From Peptococcaceae bacterium (lineage in GTDB: Bacteria > Bacillota > Desulfotomaculia > Desulfotomaculales > Desulfocucumaceae), in NCBI GenBank assembly GCA_023512435.1, contig JAILZP010000015.1:1-64000 (forward strand): a stretch of 64,000 nucleotides of DNA. Direction: 5' to 3'. Position numbers and translations under genes: made by a program. Under the pieces are notes generated by a model, which had not been told where the DNA came from, searched no databases, and saw only the letters and a list, made by a program, of their open reading frames with translations. This document shows positions 45,444-53,952 of the stretch, piece by piece (position 1 is the stretch's first letter; every line of letters begins with the position of its first letter).

Positions 45444-45899
45444 TTATTCCTTTTTCCCGTCCTGAAGGGCGAACATCAACTCGGCCTCGGCGGCCGCCTG
45501 CCCGTCCACCGTGGCCACGGCCCTGCCCTTTCCTATGGGATTCCTTAATTTCAGTATTTCAACCTCCAGCCGGACCTGGTCCCCCGGAACCACCTGCTTC
45601 CTGAAGCGGGCCCCGTCAATTCCGGCAAAAAGGGCCAGCTTGTCCTCCATCCCGGGCAGGCTCAGCACAGCCACGGCCCCCACCTGGGCCAGGGCCTCGA
45701 TGATGAGCACCCCCGGCATCACCGGGTATCCCGGAAAGTGTCCCTGGAAAAAAGGTTCGTTGCCGCTGACGTTTTTAATACCCACCGCCCTCTTGCCGGG
45801 GTCCAGTTCCAGGATCCTGTCCACCAGCAGGAAGGGATAGCGGTGGGGAATCACCCGCATGATTTCGTTTATGTCCAATGCTCCCGCCTCCCGTAACAT
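45444..45899 (-). CDS. fabZ: 3-hydroxyacyl-ACP dehydratase FabZ
   Basis: 151 residues. Hot-dog dehydratase with [11 protein letters not shown] near 19, [19 protein letters not shown] near 55 (catalytic His) and [11 protein letters not shown]. It dehydrates 3-hydroxyacyl-ACP in fatty acid synthesis; here it stands alone between glycan genes. The ATG at 45899 has GGAGG 14 bases upstream, while a TTG at 45878 has GGAGG 8 bases upstream and gives [15 protein letters not shown], so the protein may begin there. Confidence 0.94.
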   Translation of the reverse strand: MLREAGALDINEIMRVIPHRYPFLLVDRILELDPGKRAVGIKNVSGNEPFFQGHFPGYPVMPGVLIIEALAQVGAVAVLSLPGMEDKLALFAGIDGARFRKQVVPGDQVRLEVEILKLRNPIGKGRAVATVDGQAAAEAELMFALQDGKKE

Positions 45900-46066
45900 T
45901 ATTGACCCGGCTGCCTCCTTTCAATCCGGACCGCGCATCGTGTTATCTTCGATAAAACAGCCGCGATCTCCTCTCAGGCTGCGCAATCCGGCAGCCGCCC
46001 GGGAGTCTCTTCGCCCGGCCAAATCCCCGGACTGTAAGGAACAGGGGGCCTGCGCATCATCTTCCG

Positions 46067-46095
46067 TTGACCTTGTCCCCAAAACGTCATATACT
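46067..46095 (+). promoter_or_regulatory. Sigma-A-like promoter for the DUF4330 gene
   Basis: TTGACC (46067-46072), 17-base spacer and TATACT (46090-46095), 47 bases before the TTG start. The rest of 45900-46066 (GC-rich, upstream of fabZ) shows nothing recognisable. Confidence 0.65.
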
Positions 46096-46141
46096 TTTTT
46101 TAGCCGGCTTTCGAACCGTGTCAAAAAGGGGGATTCTTCAG

Positions 46142-46624
46142 TTGAAGGTCATGGATGAGAAAGGCAGAGTCTTCGGGCTGATCAATATAGTGGACCTGAT
46201 CATCCTGCTGGTGGTGGTGCTGGCGGCCGCCGGAGCGGCTTACAAATTCACCCACAAGTCTCTTCAGGGGAAAAGCGTGACGGTTGAATTCCAGGTCATG
46301 ATACCCCACTTGAGGCCGGAGCTGGCCCAGGCCATCAAGGTGGGGGACAGGATGGTCCAGGGAAGCAGCTACACCGGCGTCACGGTAAAGGACGTGCAGA
46401 TCAAGCCGGGGTACTCCGTCAATGTTGACGCCAGGGGCCAGCGGGTGGAATCCTACGACCCCTTCCTGAAGGACGTTTACGTCACCAACACCGGCACCAC
46501 GGTGCTGTCGTCGGCCTCCATCACCATGGGGGGGCAGGAAGTCCGGGTGGGCAAGGACTACTACGTTAAGTCAAGGGACTACGAGTTCAAAGGCACGGTG
46601 GTGAAAGTCGAAGTGAAAGAATAA
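46142..46624 (+). CDS. DUF4330 family membrane-anchored protein
   Basis: 160 residues. One membrane helix (about 13-35: INIVDLIILLVVVLAAAGAA, given as two parts INIVDLIILLV and VVLAAAGAAYKF), then an extracytoplasmic beta-rich domain with VGDRMVQGSSYTGVTVKDV. DUF4330 proteins occur near envelope polysaccharide genes in Firmicutes; role unknown. TTG at 46142 is chosen since GGGGG is 9 bases upstream and gives the MKVMDEKGRVFGLIN start typical of the family; the ATG at 46151 is the alternative. Confidence 0.8.
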   Translation: MKVMDEKGRVFGLINIVDLIILLVVVLAAAGAAYKFTHKSLQGKSVTVEFQVMIPHLRPELAQAIKVGDRMVQGSSYTGVTVKDVQIKPGYSVNVDARGQRVESYDPFLKDVYVTNTGTTVLSSASITMGGQEVRVGKDYYVKSRDYEFKGTVVKVEVKE

Positions 46625-46733
46625 CCCGGATTCGGAGCTGGAATCCGGGGAAGGAATCCAGGAGCCAGAATTCAGAATAAAGACGGAGTGTTTTTTTCAT
46701 TCTGGATTCCGGATTCCGGTTTCTGAATTCCTC
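46625..46733. repeat. Paired TGGATTC tracts and hairpin between convergent genes
   Basis: CCCGGATTC/GAATCCGGG form a perfect 9-bp hairpin (46625-46649). The tract to 46680 (GGAATCCAGGAGCCAGAATTC type) is inverted relative to 46699-46733 (TTCTGGATTCCGGATTCC type), with a T-run between. It probably works as a two-way transcription stop. The right arm encodes the last residues of the next gene. Confidence 0.7.
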
Positions 46734-47896
46734 AGCATAACCTCGTCTATCAGCTCCAGCATCCTCTCCAGCCTTTTTTCCCACGAATGGCCCTGCGCCG
46801 CTTCCATGCGGCGCCTCTTCCGGCCGGCGCTCTCCTCTTCCAGTGCCCTTTCCACCGCCCGCAGGAACCCTTCATAATCCCCGGCGATCTCGATGACATC
46901 CCTGAACTCCGTCACCCCGGGCATGTCCACGCTCACCACCGGCCTCCCCGAGGCAAGGTACTCGTAGATCTTCAGCGGATTCACCCGGTCGGTGAGTTCG
47001 TTCTTCCTGAAGGGATTCAGGCACACATCAAAGGCCTTCAGGTAGCCCGGCAGTTCTTTCCTGTCCCGGCGGCCCAAAAAATGAACGTTGGGCAGATCCT
47101 TCAGGCGGTCAACGCTTACCCCGGCCCCCACCGGGCCGATCATGGCCACCGACCAGTCCGGCCTTTTGCGGGCCAGGTATTCAATCAGGTCCAGGTCAAT
47201 CCAGTGGTGGATGACCCCCACGAAGCCCAGCAGCGGGCGGGGAAGCCCGGCGACATCGGGAGGAACCGGGGTTTCCTCCCGGTCCGCCAGGGCAAAGTGC
47301 CCGGTGTCGGCGGCGTTGGGTACAAGGTGGATATTCCGGGCGTAGGGCTTTTTGGCTTCATACAGCTCCCGGGCGGTGGTGAAAACCAGGTCGCAGCCGC
47401 CCAGCAGCTCCCTTTCCATGGACAGCACGGCTTCCCTGTCGATCAGCCCGGTGAACTCCGAATGCTCGTCCACGCAATCATAGATCAAAAGGCCGGGATC
47501 AAGTCCCCGGGCCAGGACCAGGGAGTTGGGCAGGTAGGTCCACACCAGGGGCCTTTTAAATCCCAGCCGGCGCGCGATTTTGCCGACAAAAATTAAAAGC
47601 CACCGCTGGTTGAGGCGGTTCACCCGGGGGAACAGGTTTCCGAAGGGCAGCACCACTGGCGGTGAGTACAGGTATATATTTCCGTTTTGGGCCCTGGCCC
47701 CCCTGGTCCACAGCCGCCACTTGAACCAGAGGCTGCGGTCCTTGAAAGCCGAGAGAAGGGTGGCCGGGGGCTCGACGTAGAGGATCCTGCAGGAACGGGG
47801 CATCCTTGACATGATCTGCTGCGACCGGTTCCAGATGGGCTCCCAGTCCACCGGCGCGATGCAGATAATGTCCCTTCCCGCAAATTCATTTTTCAC
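46697..47896 (-). CDS. Glycosyltransferase (GT-B, TuaH-like)
   Basis: 399 residues. N-terminal IICIAPVDWEPIWNRSQQIM resembles the WxxxxRSQQ start of TuaH-type wall-polymer transferases; C-terminal nucleotide-sugar domain has RPLLGFVGVIHHWIDLDL and PLKIYEYLASGRPVVSVDMPG with a conserved E. Likely adds one sugar to a lipid-linked glycan on the cytoplasmic face. The last ten residues (NSETGIRNPE) are encoded by the TTCTGGATTCC tract and are not part of the fold. GTG start at 47896 without a strong ribosome-binding site. Confidence 0.88.
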   Translation of the reverse strand: MKNEFAGRDIICIAPVDWEPIWNRSQQIMSRMPRSCRILYVEPPATLLSAFKDRSLWFKWRLWTRGARAQNGNIYLYSPPVVLPFGNLFPRVNRLNQRWLLIFVGKIARRLGFKRPLVWTYLPNSLVLARGLDPGLLIYDCVDEHSEFTGLIDREAVLSMERELLGGCDLVFTTARELYEAKKPYARNIHLVPNAADTGHFALADREETPVPPDVAGLPRPLLGFVGVIHHWIDLDLIEYLARKRPDWSVAMIGPVGAGVSVDRLKDLPNVHFLGRRDRKELPGYLKAFDVCLNPFRKNELTDRVNPLKIYEYLASGRPVVSVDMPGVTEFRDVIEIAGDYEGFLRAVERALEEESAGRKRRRMEAAQGHSWEKRLERMLELIDEVMLRNSETGIRNPE

Positions 47897-47914
47897 CAGG
47901 TGTAAAGCTCTCCT

Positions 47915-49084
47915 TCATTCTGGATTCTGGAATCTGGATTCTGGATTCCGGTTTTTCGCTTCCTCCTCCAGTCTGCGGTACAGATTCTCAGTCCTGCGGG
48001 CCATGGCCGAGGCGGTAAATTTTTCCTCCACCACCGCCCTGGCGGCGGCGGCCATTTCCACGGCCTCCTGGGGATGGTCCAGCATCCAGACGATGCCCCT
48101 GGTCAGCCCGGCCTCGTCCGCCGGGGGGACAAGCAGCCCGGTGGTGCCGTGCTCCACAATTTCGGGCAGGCCGCCCACCGACGTGGCCACCACCGGCACC
48201 CCCACCGCCATGGCCTCCAGGGCGGTAAGCCCGAAGCCCTCCCACAGGGACGGGACGATGAGCAGGTTCAGGTCGGGCATGAGTTCCGAGACATCGGAAA
48301 CAAACCCGGTGAAGGTAACGTGGTCGGAGATGCCCAGCTTCCTGGTGTACTCCTCCAGCCTGTCCTTTTCCGGCCCGCTTCCCACCACCAGGAAGTGGAC
48401 GTCCTTCCTCTCCTTTAAAATTTCGGCGGCCGCCTTGAGAAAATAGCGGTGCCCCTTTACAGGGTGAAGGCGGCCCACGATGGCCACCAGCAGCTTGCCC
48501 GGGCTGAAGCCGGCCTTGTCGCGCCATTTCCCGGCGCCGCCGCCGGCCCCCTGAAACAACCGGGGATTCAGTCCGTTGTAGATGACGGTTATCTTCCGTT
48601 CGGGAATGCCCTGCTGGACCAGGGCCTTTTGAAGCCCGCCGGAAACGGCTATAAAATGGGTGGTAAGTCCCCGGGAGGCCCTCTCGATAAACATGTTGGC
48701 CAGCCTGCTGAACAGGTCCGGGTAGTCCTGGGCCAGCAGGCTGTGCACCGTGGTAACCACGGTTTCCACCCCGGCCATCCGGGCGGCCAGCCTTCCCACC
48801 AGGTTGGCCCTGACGCCGTGGGTGTGCACGATATCTATATTTTCCTTAATTATATTATCCCTCAGCTTGGTGACAATGCCGAAGTCCAGCTTGTGGCGCA
48901 TGGGAATGGAATACGCCCTGATGCCGGCCTCCCTGGCCACCTTGACGAAGGGATCGGCAAAAAGGCAGCACACGGAAACCTCCACCTGGTTGGGGTCCAT
49001 GGCAGTGGCCAGGTTCAGGATGTGACGTTCGGCTCCGCCGAATTCGCCCCCGCCTATGACGTGGAGAACCCGTAAACACTTCAC
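47915..49084 (-). CDS. Glycosyltransferase family 4
   Basis: 389 residues. N-terminal VLHVIGGGEFGGAERHILNLA, HTHGVRANLVGRL, and C-terminal VAIVGRLHPVKGHRYFL, PSLWEGFGLTALEAMAVGVPVVAT with the E-x7-E donor-binding pair. Retaining GT-B enzyme. The C-terminal tail RNPESRFQNPE comes from the TGGATTCTGG tract at 47917-47950, the same motif that ends the preceding protein. GTG start at 49084. A Spo0A-core-like TTGTCGAA lies 53-60 bases upstream. Confidence 0.92.
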   Translation of the reverse strand: MKCLRVLHVIGGGEFGGAERHILNLATAMDPNQVEVSVCCLFADPFVKVAREAGIRAYSIPMRHKLDFGIVTKLRDNIIKENIDIVHTHGVRANLVGRLAARMAGVETVVTTVHSLLAQDYPDLFSRLANMFIERASRGLTTHFIAVSGGLQKALVQQGIPERKITVIYNGLNPRLFQGAGGGAGKWRDKAGFSPGKLLVAIVGRLHPVKGHRYFLKAAAEILKERKDVHFLVVGSGPEKDRLEEYTRKLGISDHVTFTGFVSDVSELMPDLNLLIVPSLWEGFGLTALEAMAVGVPVVATSVGGLPEIVEHGTTGLLVPPADEAGLTRGIVWMLDHPQEAVEMAAAARAVVEEKFTASAMARRTENLYRRLEEEAKNRNPESRFQNPE

Positions 49085-49136
49085 ATTAAAGTGCCTCCTT
49101 GGCCTTGCTTAGACCATTTTATCAATTTCATAGTCG

Positions 49137-49144
49137 TTCGACAA
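49137..49144 (-). promoter_or_regulatory. Spo0A-core-like site upstream of the GT4 gene
   Basis: Minus strand TTGTCGAA followed by CGA rather than AAA. Core match only. Confidence 0.25.
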
Positions 49145-49229
49145 GGAGTTTTTCCCTGCGGCAAACAGCCCCGGGTGTGTTGCGCCATGGCCGGGAGATA
49201 TTTTCAGGGGCCGGGAGAGAGGAGAGAGG

Positions 49230-49290
49230 AGGCAGGAGACAGAATATTATAAAGGCCTGGAGGCAGGAGACAGGAGACAGGAGACTAAAG
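49230..49290 (+). repeat. CAGGAGA-type periodic tract
   Basis: GGCAGGAGACA units occur several times in two blocks (49230-49242 and 49260-49286). The inverse form lies at 52757-52792 inside csaB. The gap 49085-49370 otherwise holds an A/T-rich stretch with possible divergent promoters. Confidence 0.65.
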
Positions 49291-49370
49291 GTTTGCTTAT
49301 AAAGAGTGGCATATTTATTGGAATCAGTCAACATTGCATGACTGAGATTCACCAAGGAGGATGTATAGTA

Positions 49371-50888
49371 TTGACACCCGCCGATATGGTTAAAAACAGC
49401 GTTGCCTTCCAGATTTGGGCCGGCATTTGCGGGGCCGTTCTGAAATACGGGGCGGACAGCCGCATCCTGGGACGGCTGGGCAGTCCCCCGCGCTACGCTT
49501 CGGCCCGGTGCGCGGAGGGATCACTGGTCCTCGGAACGGCCTCCCGGGCGGTAAGCTGCCTGTTCCGGCCCCTGATGGCCGCGGGGGATTTTTTGCGCCG
49601 GCAGGCCGCGGGAAGCCGGGTATTGAACCTGAAGGTCCCGGCGGCACTGGCCGAAAGCCGGATTTTGAAAGCGGCGGCGGGCATCAGGGTGGAAAGCGCC
49701 CTCTGGCTGGTGATCCTCTACCCGGTAATAGACTTCCTCCTGCGTTCGGTGCCGTCCCTGAGGTTCCTGTCCTCGGGATGGGACGAACTGGTCCTCCTGG
49801 CCGTTATTTTGTCCTGGCCGGTGCAGATGGCCCTGCGGGGCAGGCTGACCTACCGGTACACGGCCCTGGATTTACCCATCCTGGTCTATATCGGGATCAC
49901 CCTGTTCCTGTTTTTCATGCGCTCAAAAAATGTCTCCCTGGCGGTGGAAGGATCCAGGATCTACCTGCAGTACCTGGTCTGGTTCTTTGTCGGGTCCAAC
50001 CTTCTCCTCAACCGGCGCCAGTTCAACGCCCTGGTTAGAGGGATAATCGCTGTGGCCGTCCTGGTCTCCGCGGTGGGCATCTTCCAGTATGTCACCGGGG
50101 TGGAGACGCCGGCCCAGTGGGTCGACCAGGCCGAAGCCGGAATCCGGACCAGGGCCTTCTCCATAGTGGTCAGCCCCAACGTGCTGGGCAGCCTGCTGAT
50201 AATCTTCGCCATGATTACCGGGGGGCAGCTGCTGGCCTCCCGCAGCCGCCCGGAACGCTGGGCCTGCCTGGCCGCCCTGGCCGCCATTGCCGCCTGCATG
50301 GTTTTCACCTACTCCCGCGGCGCCTGGCTGGCCATGGGGCTGGCCGCAGCCGCTTTCAGCCTGATGTACAACCCCCGGCTGCTGATCCTCATGGCCGCCA
50401 TGTTCCTGGCCGCCGCCAAGCTGGTGCCCGGTATCGGCGCCAGGCTGAGCTACATGCTGTCGCCGGCCTACCTGGCCAGCAGCCAGAGAGCCGGCCGCCT
50501 GGCCCTCTGGCAGGCCGCCCTGGACAGGTTCAGGCAGGACCCCCTGTTTGGAACCGGTTTCGGGAGCTTCGGCGGGGCCGTGGCCGCCCGCAGGGTTCCG
50601 GGCAGTTTCTACGTGGATAACTTTTACCTGAAAACACTGGCGGAAAGCGGCATAATCGGTCTCGCGGCCCTGGTCTGGATCCTGGGCAGCGCCTTGAGGT
50701 GCGGCTACGCGGCATATAAGAAAATCAGCCGGGGCGGCCTTAAAATTATGGCCGCGGCCATACTGTCGGCACTCCTGGGAGTGGCCGCCCACAACGGGGT
50801 GGAAAACATCTTCGAGGTCCCCATGATGGCCACCTATTTCTGGCTTCTGGCGGGGATCCTGGCGGCCCTGCCGGACATCGACGAATGA
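49371..50888 (+). CDS. O-antigen ligase/polymerase-like membrane protein (Wzy/WaaL family)
   Basis: 505 residues. After a cytoplasmic N-terminal region of about 90 residues there are ten or more membrane helices; the family segment RAGRLALWQAALDRFRQDPLFGTGFGSFGG (given as RAGRLALWQAALDRF and QDPLFGTGFGSFGG) near 360 is the extracytoplasmic catalytic loop. It should polymerise or ligate undecaprenyl-linked glycan outside the membrane. TTG at 49371 has GGAGG 10 bases upstream, so upstream in-frame codons are not used. Convergent with the LCP gene 22 bases on. Confidence 0.88.
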   Translation: MTPADMVKNSVAFQIWAGICGAVLKYGADSRILGRLGSPPRYASARCAEGSLVLGTASRAVSCLFRPLMAAGDFLRRQAAGSRVLNLKVPAALAESRILKAAAGIRVESALWLVILYPVIDFLLRSVPSLRFLSSGWDELVLLAVILSWPVQMALRGRLTYRYTALDLPILVYIGITLFLFFMRSKNVSLAVEGSRIYLQYLVWFFVGSNLLLNRRQFNALVRGIIAVAVLVSAVGIFQYVTGVETPAQWVDQAEAGIRTRAFSIVVSPNVLGSLLIIFAMITGGQLLASRSRPERWACLAALAAIAACMVFTYSRGAWLAMGLAAAAFSLMYNPRLLILMAAMFLAAAKLVPGIGARLSYMLSPAYLASSQRAGRLALWQAALDRFRQDPLFGTGFGSFGGAVAARRVPGSFYVDNFYLKTLAESGIIGLAALVWILGSALRCGYAAYKKISRGGLKIMAAAILSALLGVAAHNGVENIFEVPMMATYFWLLAGILAALPDIDE

Positions 50889-50910
50889 CCGAAATTTATC
50901 TCAGAATAGG

Positions 50911-52182
50911 CTAATTGGCCACCGTTTTCGGAATGATGATCACTGTGGCCGGGGGCTCCTTGGACACATCCTGCTGCTGAGGGGCGGCCGGAGGCACGAT
51001 TCCCCCACCGGACTGGCCGCCGCCCTGGGCGGGCTTGCTCCCGGTAACCTGCTTCCCGGTGTCGCCGGTTTTGGTCCCGCTTCCGGCATTGGTCTTGCCC
51101 GAAGATCCGGTCTTGGCAGAAGTGCCCGCAGTACCGGTTTTCGGGTCTTTCGCCGTCCCGGACTGCCCGGAATCGCCGGGAACCACCTTGCCGTCAGCAT
51201 TCACCCCGTCGGGGGCGGATTTCTCCGTGGTGACCGTTTTCTCACCCAGAACCACTTTGCTTACGGCCTTGCCTTCGTAAATTGACGCCATTACCTGGCG
51301 GGTAAGGCTGGGATCGGGCTCCCAGTAGCTCACCCCGTCCATGTTGAGAAACTGGCCGGGCAGGGTCTGGGTGATCAGGTTGGCGCCGGTCAAATTACGG
51401 GCGGCAGTGGCCAGCTTTTTCATCTCCAGCAGGCTCAGGTTGGTGTTGACCGCCTTATAAGTGCTCACCGCCAGGGAAGGCAGCCTGAACACCGTCGACG
51501 GCTGGAGGGCCTCCTTGACCAGGGCGGCCAGGAACTTCTGCTGCTGTTCGGCCCGGTCTATATCCCCCAGGGCGTAATCCCGGTAACGGACGTACTGCAG
51601 GGCCTTGTCCCCGTTCAGCCTCTGCAGGCCGGGCTGGATGTCGATGGTGTAAATGCCGCCGTCTTCCGGGTCGTGGTGGTACATTCTCTTCTTCACGTCT
51701 ATGGTCACCCCGCCCAGGGCGTCCACTATCCGCTTGAACCCTTCGTAATCCACCATCACGTAATTGGAAATCCGGATGCCCAGCAGGTCGGAAACCAGCT
51801 TCATGGCCAGGCTGGGGCCGCCGTAAACGGTGGCGCTGTTGATCTTCTCCCACCCGTGCCCGGGGATTTTAACCCTGGTGTCCCGGGGTATGGAGAGTAC
51901 GCTCATGATATTCTTATCGGTGTCCACGCTGCACAGCATGATGGTGTCCGCCCGGGCGAGCGTCTCGCCCTTGCGGGTGTCCGTCCCCAGGACCAGGACA
52001 TCCAGCCTGCCCTTGTACGCCTCGGTCTCTTCAGGCGCATCTATAAGCCCCATTTTACTAAGCGGTTCATCCAGAAGCCCGGCGGCCCACAAACCCCCTC
52101 CGGTCAGGAGGGCAAGGACAAAAACAATCACGAAGGCGAACCTGGCCCTTTTCTTCAACCTGTATCTAGGCTGACGGTACAC
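50911..52182 (-). CDS. LytR-CpsA-Psr (LCP) family wall-polymer ligase
   Basis: 423 residues. One membrane helix at about 14-35, then an LCP domain at about 60-290 with DVLVLGTDTRKGETLARADTIML split as DVLVLGTD and ADTIML, SIPRDTRVKIPGHG and RYRDYALGDIDRAEQQQ, holding the Arg/Asp residues of the pyrophosphate-binding pocket. LCP enzymes transfer undecaprenyl-linked polymer to peptidoglycan. A Gly/Ser/Thr/Lys-rich tail (about 330-400) is low-complexity and probably spans the wall. Next to csaB, it fits attachment of the pyruvylated polymer. Confidence 0.92.
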   Translation of the reverse strand: MYRQPRYRLKKRARFAFVIVFVLALLTGGGLWAAGLLDEPLSKMGLIDAPEETEAYKGRLDVLVLGTDTRKGETLARADTIMLCSVDTDKNIMSVLSIPRDTRVKIPGHGWEKINSATVYGGPSLAMKLVSDLLGIRISNYVMVDYEGFKRIVDALGGVTIDVKKRMYHHDPEDGGIYTIDIQPGLQRLNGDKALQYVRYRDYALGDIDRAEQQQKFLAALVKEALQPSTVFRLPSLAVSTYKAVNTNLSLLEMKKLATAARNLTGANLITQTLPGQFLNMDGVSYWEPDPSLTRQVMASIYEGKAVSKVVLGEKTVTTEKSAPDGVNADGKVVPGDSGQSGTAKDPKTGTAGTSAKTGSSGKTNAGSGTKTGDTGKQVTGSKPAQGGGQSGGGIVPPAAPQQQDVSKEPPATVIIIPKTVAN

Positions 52183-52243
52183 CGGTCATCACCTCTTTCC
52201 GCCAAATCCATAGATGCCAATTCTTACAACTAATAACCCATTA

Positions 52244-52678
52244 CTATTTAACTTTTATTTCCCCCTTGTACATGACAACGCCCTTGCTCCGGGCGGCAAT
52301 CCCCCGCCCGTCGCTCCTGGGGATAATCAGGTGGTGATTCGGCGCCACGCGCTGCCCGGCGGCGATATTGACGCCCCCGGTAAGGTCCGGGATGCCGTTG
52401 CCCGTGGAATCAATTACCGCCATCTCCCCCACCCTGACGATCAGCTCGGTCCCGGCCGCCCCGATCACCTGCTGGCCCGCGGAAAGGTCAACCACCTGCC
52501 ACTGCATGTACCTGTCCGCAAAAAGGTTCAACTGGGCGTCCACGTAGCTCCGGGTCACCAGGGGGTCTTCCGGGCTGCCCGGCTCGCTGTTCCCGGCTGT
52601 CCCGGCCATCACCGCGCCGAAAAACATAATCAACGCCGCAGCCGCCGCCAGCCAGCCTTTTTTCATTCTCACCGGCAT
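52244..52678 (-). CDS. Hypothetical exported protein between csaB and LCP genes
   Basis: 144 residues, not recognised. Signal peptide (GWLAAAAALIMFFGAVMAG, cleaved near 27). The mature part reads PEDPLVTRSYVDAQLNLFADRYMQWQ split as PEDPLVTRSYVDAQL and FADRYMQWQVVDLSAGQQ, then a beta-rich half with GNGIPDLTGGVNIAAGQRVAPNHHLIIPR. GGAGG lies 9 bases before ATG 52678. Its place between the pyruvyl transferase and wall ligase suggests a link with the SLH-binding polymer. The function is inferred only from position. Confidence 0.7.
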   Translation of the reverse strand: MPVRMKKGWLAAAAALIMFFGAVMAGTAGNSEPGSPEDPLVTRSYVDAQLNLFADRYMQWQVVDLSAGQQVIGAAGTELIVRVGEMAVIDSTGNGIPDLTGGVNIAAGQRVAPNHHLIIPRSDGRGIAARSKGVVMYKGEIKVK

Positions 52679-52751
52679 CAAGAGATACCTCCCACTATTT
52701 TCGACGCAAAACCGAAAAAAATGTTCCGCCCCCGGAGAACATCCCCCGGGC

Positions 52752-53882
52752 TTATTTCTCCTGTCTCCTGTCTCCTGTCTCCTGTATTCTCCCTTTCAGC
52801 ATTTCCGCCGCCAGGTCGGCCCCCCTGAGGGCTTCCCGGCGCAGAACGGCCACTTTACCGGCCAGTTCGCCCCTGAGCTGATCAGACGCAGTCATCACCC
52901 GGCTCACGCATTCGGAGAGCTTATGGTAATCAAGGTTCTCCACCGATCCGCCGGCGGGCATATTCACCAGGCTTAGAAACCTGTCCACCTTGGGATCATA
53001 AGAAACGCCCACCATGGGTATGTTGAGGAGGGCACCGAAAATAAGAAAGTGCAGGCGCATGCCTATTATCAGCCGGGTTTGCGCCATCAGGGAAAGCATT
53101 TCCTTGAAATTCAGGTTTCTTTCTATTATAACCGGTTCCGAGTTCATCAGGGAAGCTATTTCCTTGCCGGCGGCGACATCCCCGGGATAATGCATGGGCA
53201 GGAAAATCACCTTCAGGCCCTCCGCCGCCAGATTATCGCACACCCTGGCTATTACCGCCTTGTAGGCGCTTTCCCCCTTCCAGGCCCGCACGGATACCCC
53301 CACCAGGCCCTGTCCTTCCGGAACACCCGCCCCGGCCAGGATGTCCGCCCCCAGGCCGGGATCAATTTCGCTCACATCCAGGCCCAGGGCGGGATCGGCG
53401 GTAACCTCGATCCCCGGCCTGACAACCCCCAGATCGATAAGCTCCTCCTTTGACTCCCGGTCCCTGACGGTGATCAGGTTAACCCGGTTGGCCACCAGGC
53501 GCATCAGGGTTTTTCCCAGCACCGTCCTGATGGGGCCGATTCCCTGGCCGTAAAAAAACACTGGTTTTCGCATCACCCGGGCCAGGGTTACAATGCCGAG
53601 GTAATACAGGATGCTGTTGGGGCCGGTCACATCCTGCAGCAGACCCCCGCCGCCGCTGATGATCAGGTCGGCCCGCCTGATTTCGGCCAGTATTGAACCA
53701 AGGTCATGCCTGGGTACGGACCTGACGCCGTAAAATTTTCTGGTTCCTTCCGGGTCCCTGGACAGCACAACGGGATCAAAGCCCCTGATCTTCTGGTCAA
53801 GCGCCCGCAGCATCGCATACAGCATGGCTTCGTCACCGTTGTTTTGAAACCCGTAGTAACCTGAAATAACCACCCTGGGCAT
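52752..53882 (-). CDS. csaB: Polysaccharide pyruvyl transferase CsaB
   Basis: 376 residues. VVISGYYGFQNNGDEAMLYAM at the N-terminus, SGGGGLLQDVTG near 82, FYGQGIGPI near 108 and GMRLHFLIFGALLNIPMVGVSYDPKV near 275 are characteristic of CsaB. It puts pyruvate ketals on wall polysaccharide, creating the ligand of SLH domains; two SLH proteins are in this window. The C-terminus QETGDRRQEK is encoded by the TCTCCTG tract at 52757-52792 and is probably an addition to the native end. Confidence 0.93.
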   Translation of the reverse strand: MPRVVISGYYGFQNNGDEAMLYAMLRALDQKIRGFDPVVLSRDPEGTRKFYGVRSVPRHDLGSILAEIRRADLIISGGGGLLQDVTGPNSILYYLGIVTLARVMRKPVFFYGQGIGPIRTVLGKTLMRLVANRVNLITVRDRESKEELIDLGVVRPGIEVTADPALGLDVSEIDPGLGADILAGAGVPEGQGLVGVSVRAWKGESAYKAVIARVCDNLAAEGLKVIFLPMHYPGDVAAGKEIASLMNSEPVIIERNLNFKEMLSLMAQTRLIIGMRLHFLIFGALLNIPMVGVSYDPKVDRFLSLVNMPAGGSVENLDYHKLSECVSRVMTASDQLRGELAGKVAVLRREALRGADLAAEMLKGRIQETGDRRQEK

Positions 53883-53952
53883 AACACGCCCCCCGTTAAA
53901 ATCAGCCGCCGGCCCCCGGTCAAAAACCCCCCGCGCACCGGCCGGTAACTTG

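Noticed and set aside
49230-49290. Possible CRISPR array from regular CAGGAGA units
   Set aside because: Units are 7-10 bases and contiguous; there are no unique spacers of constant length and no cas genes.
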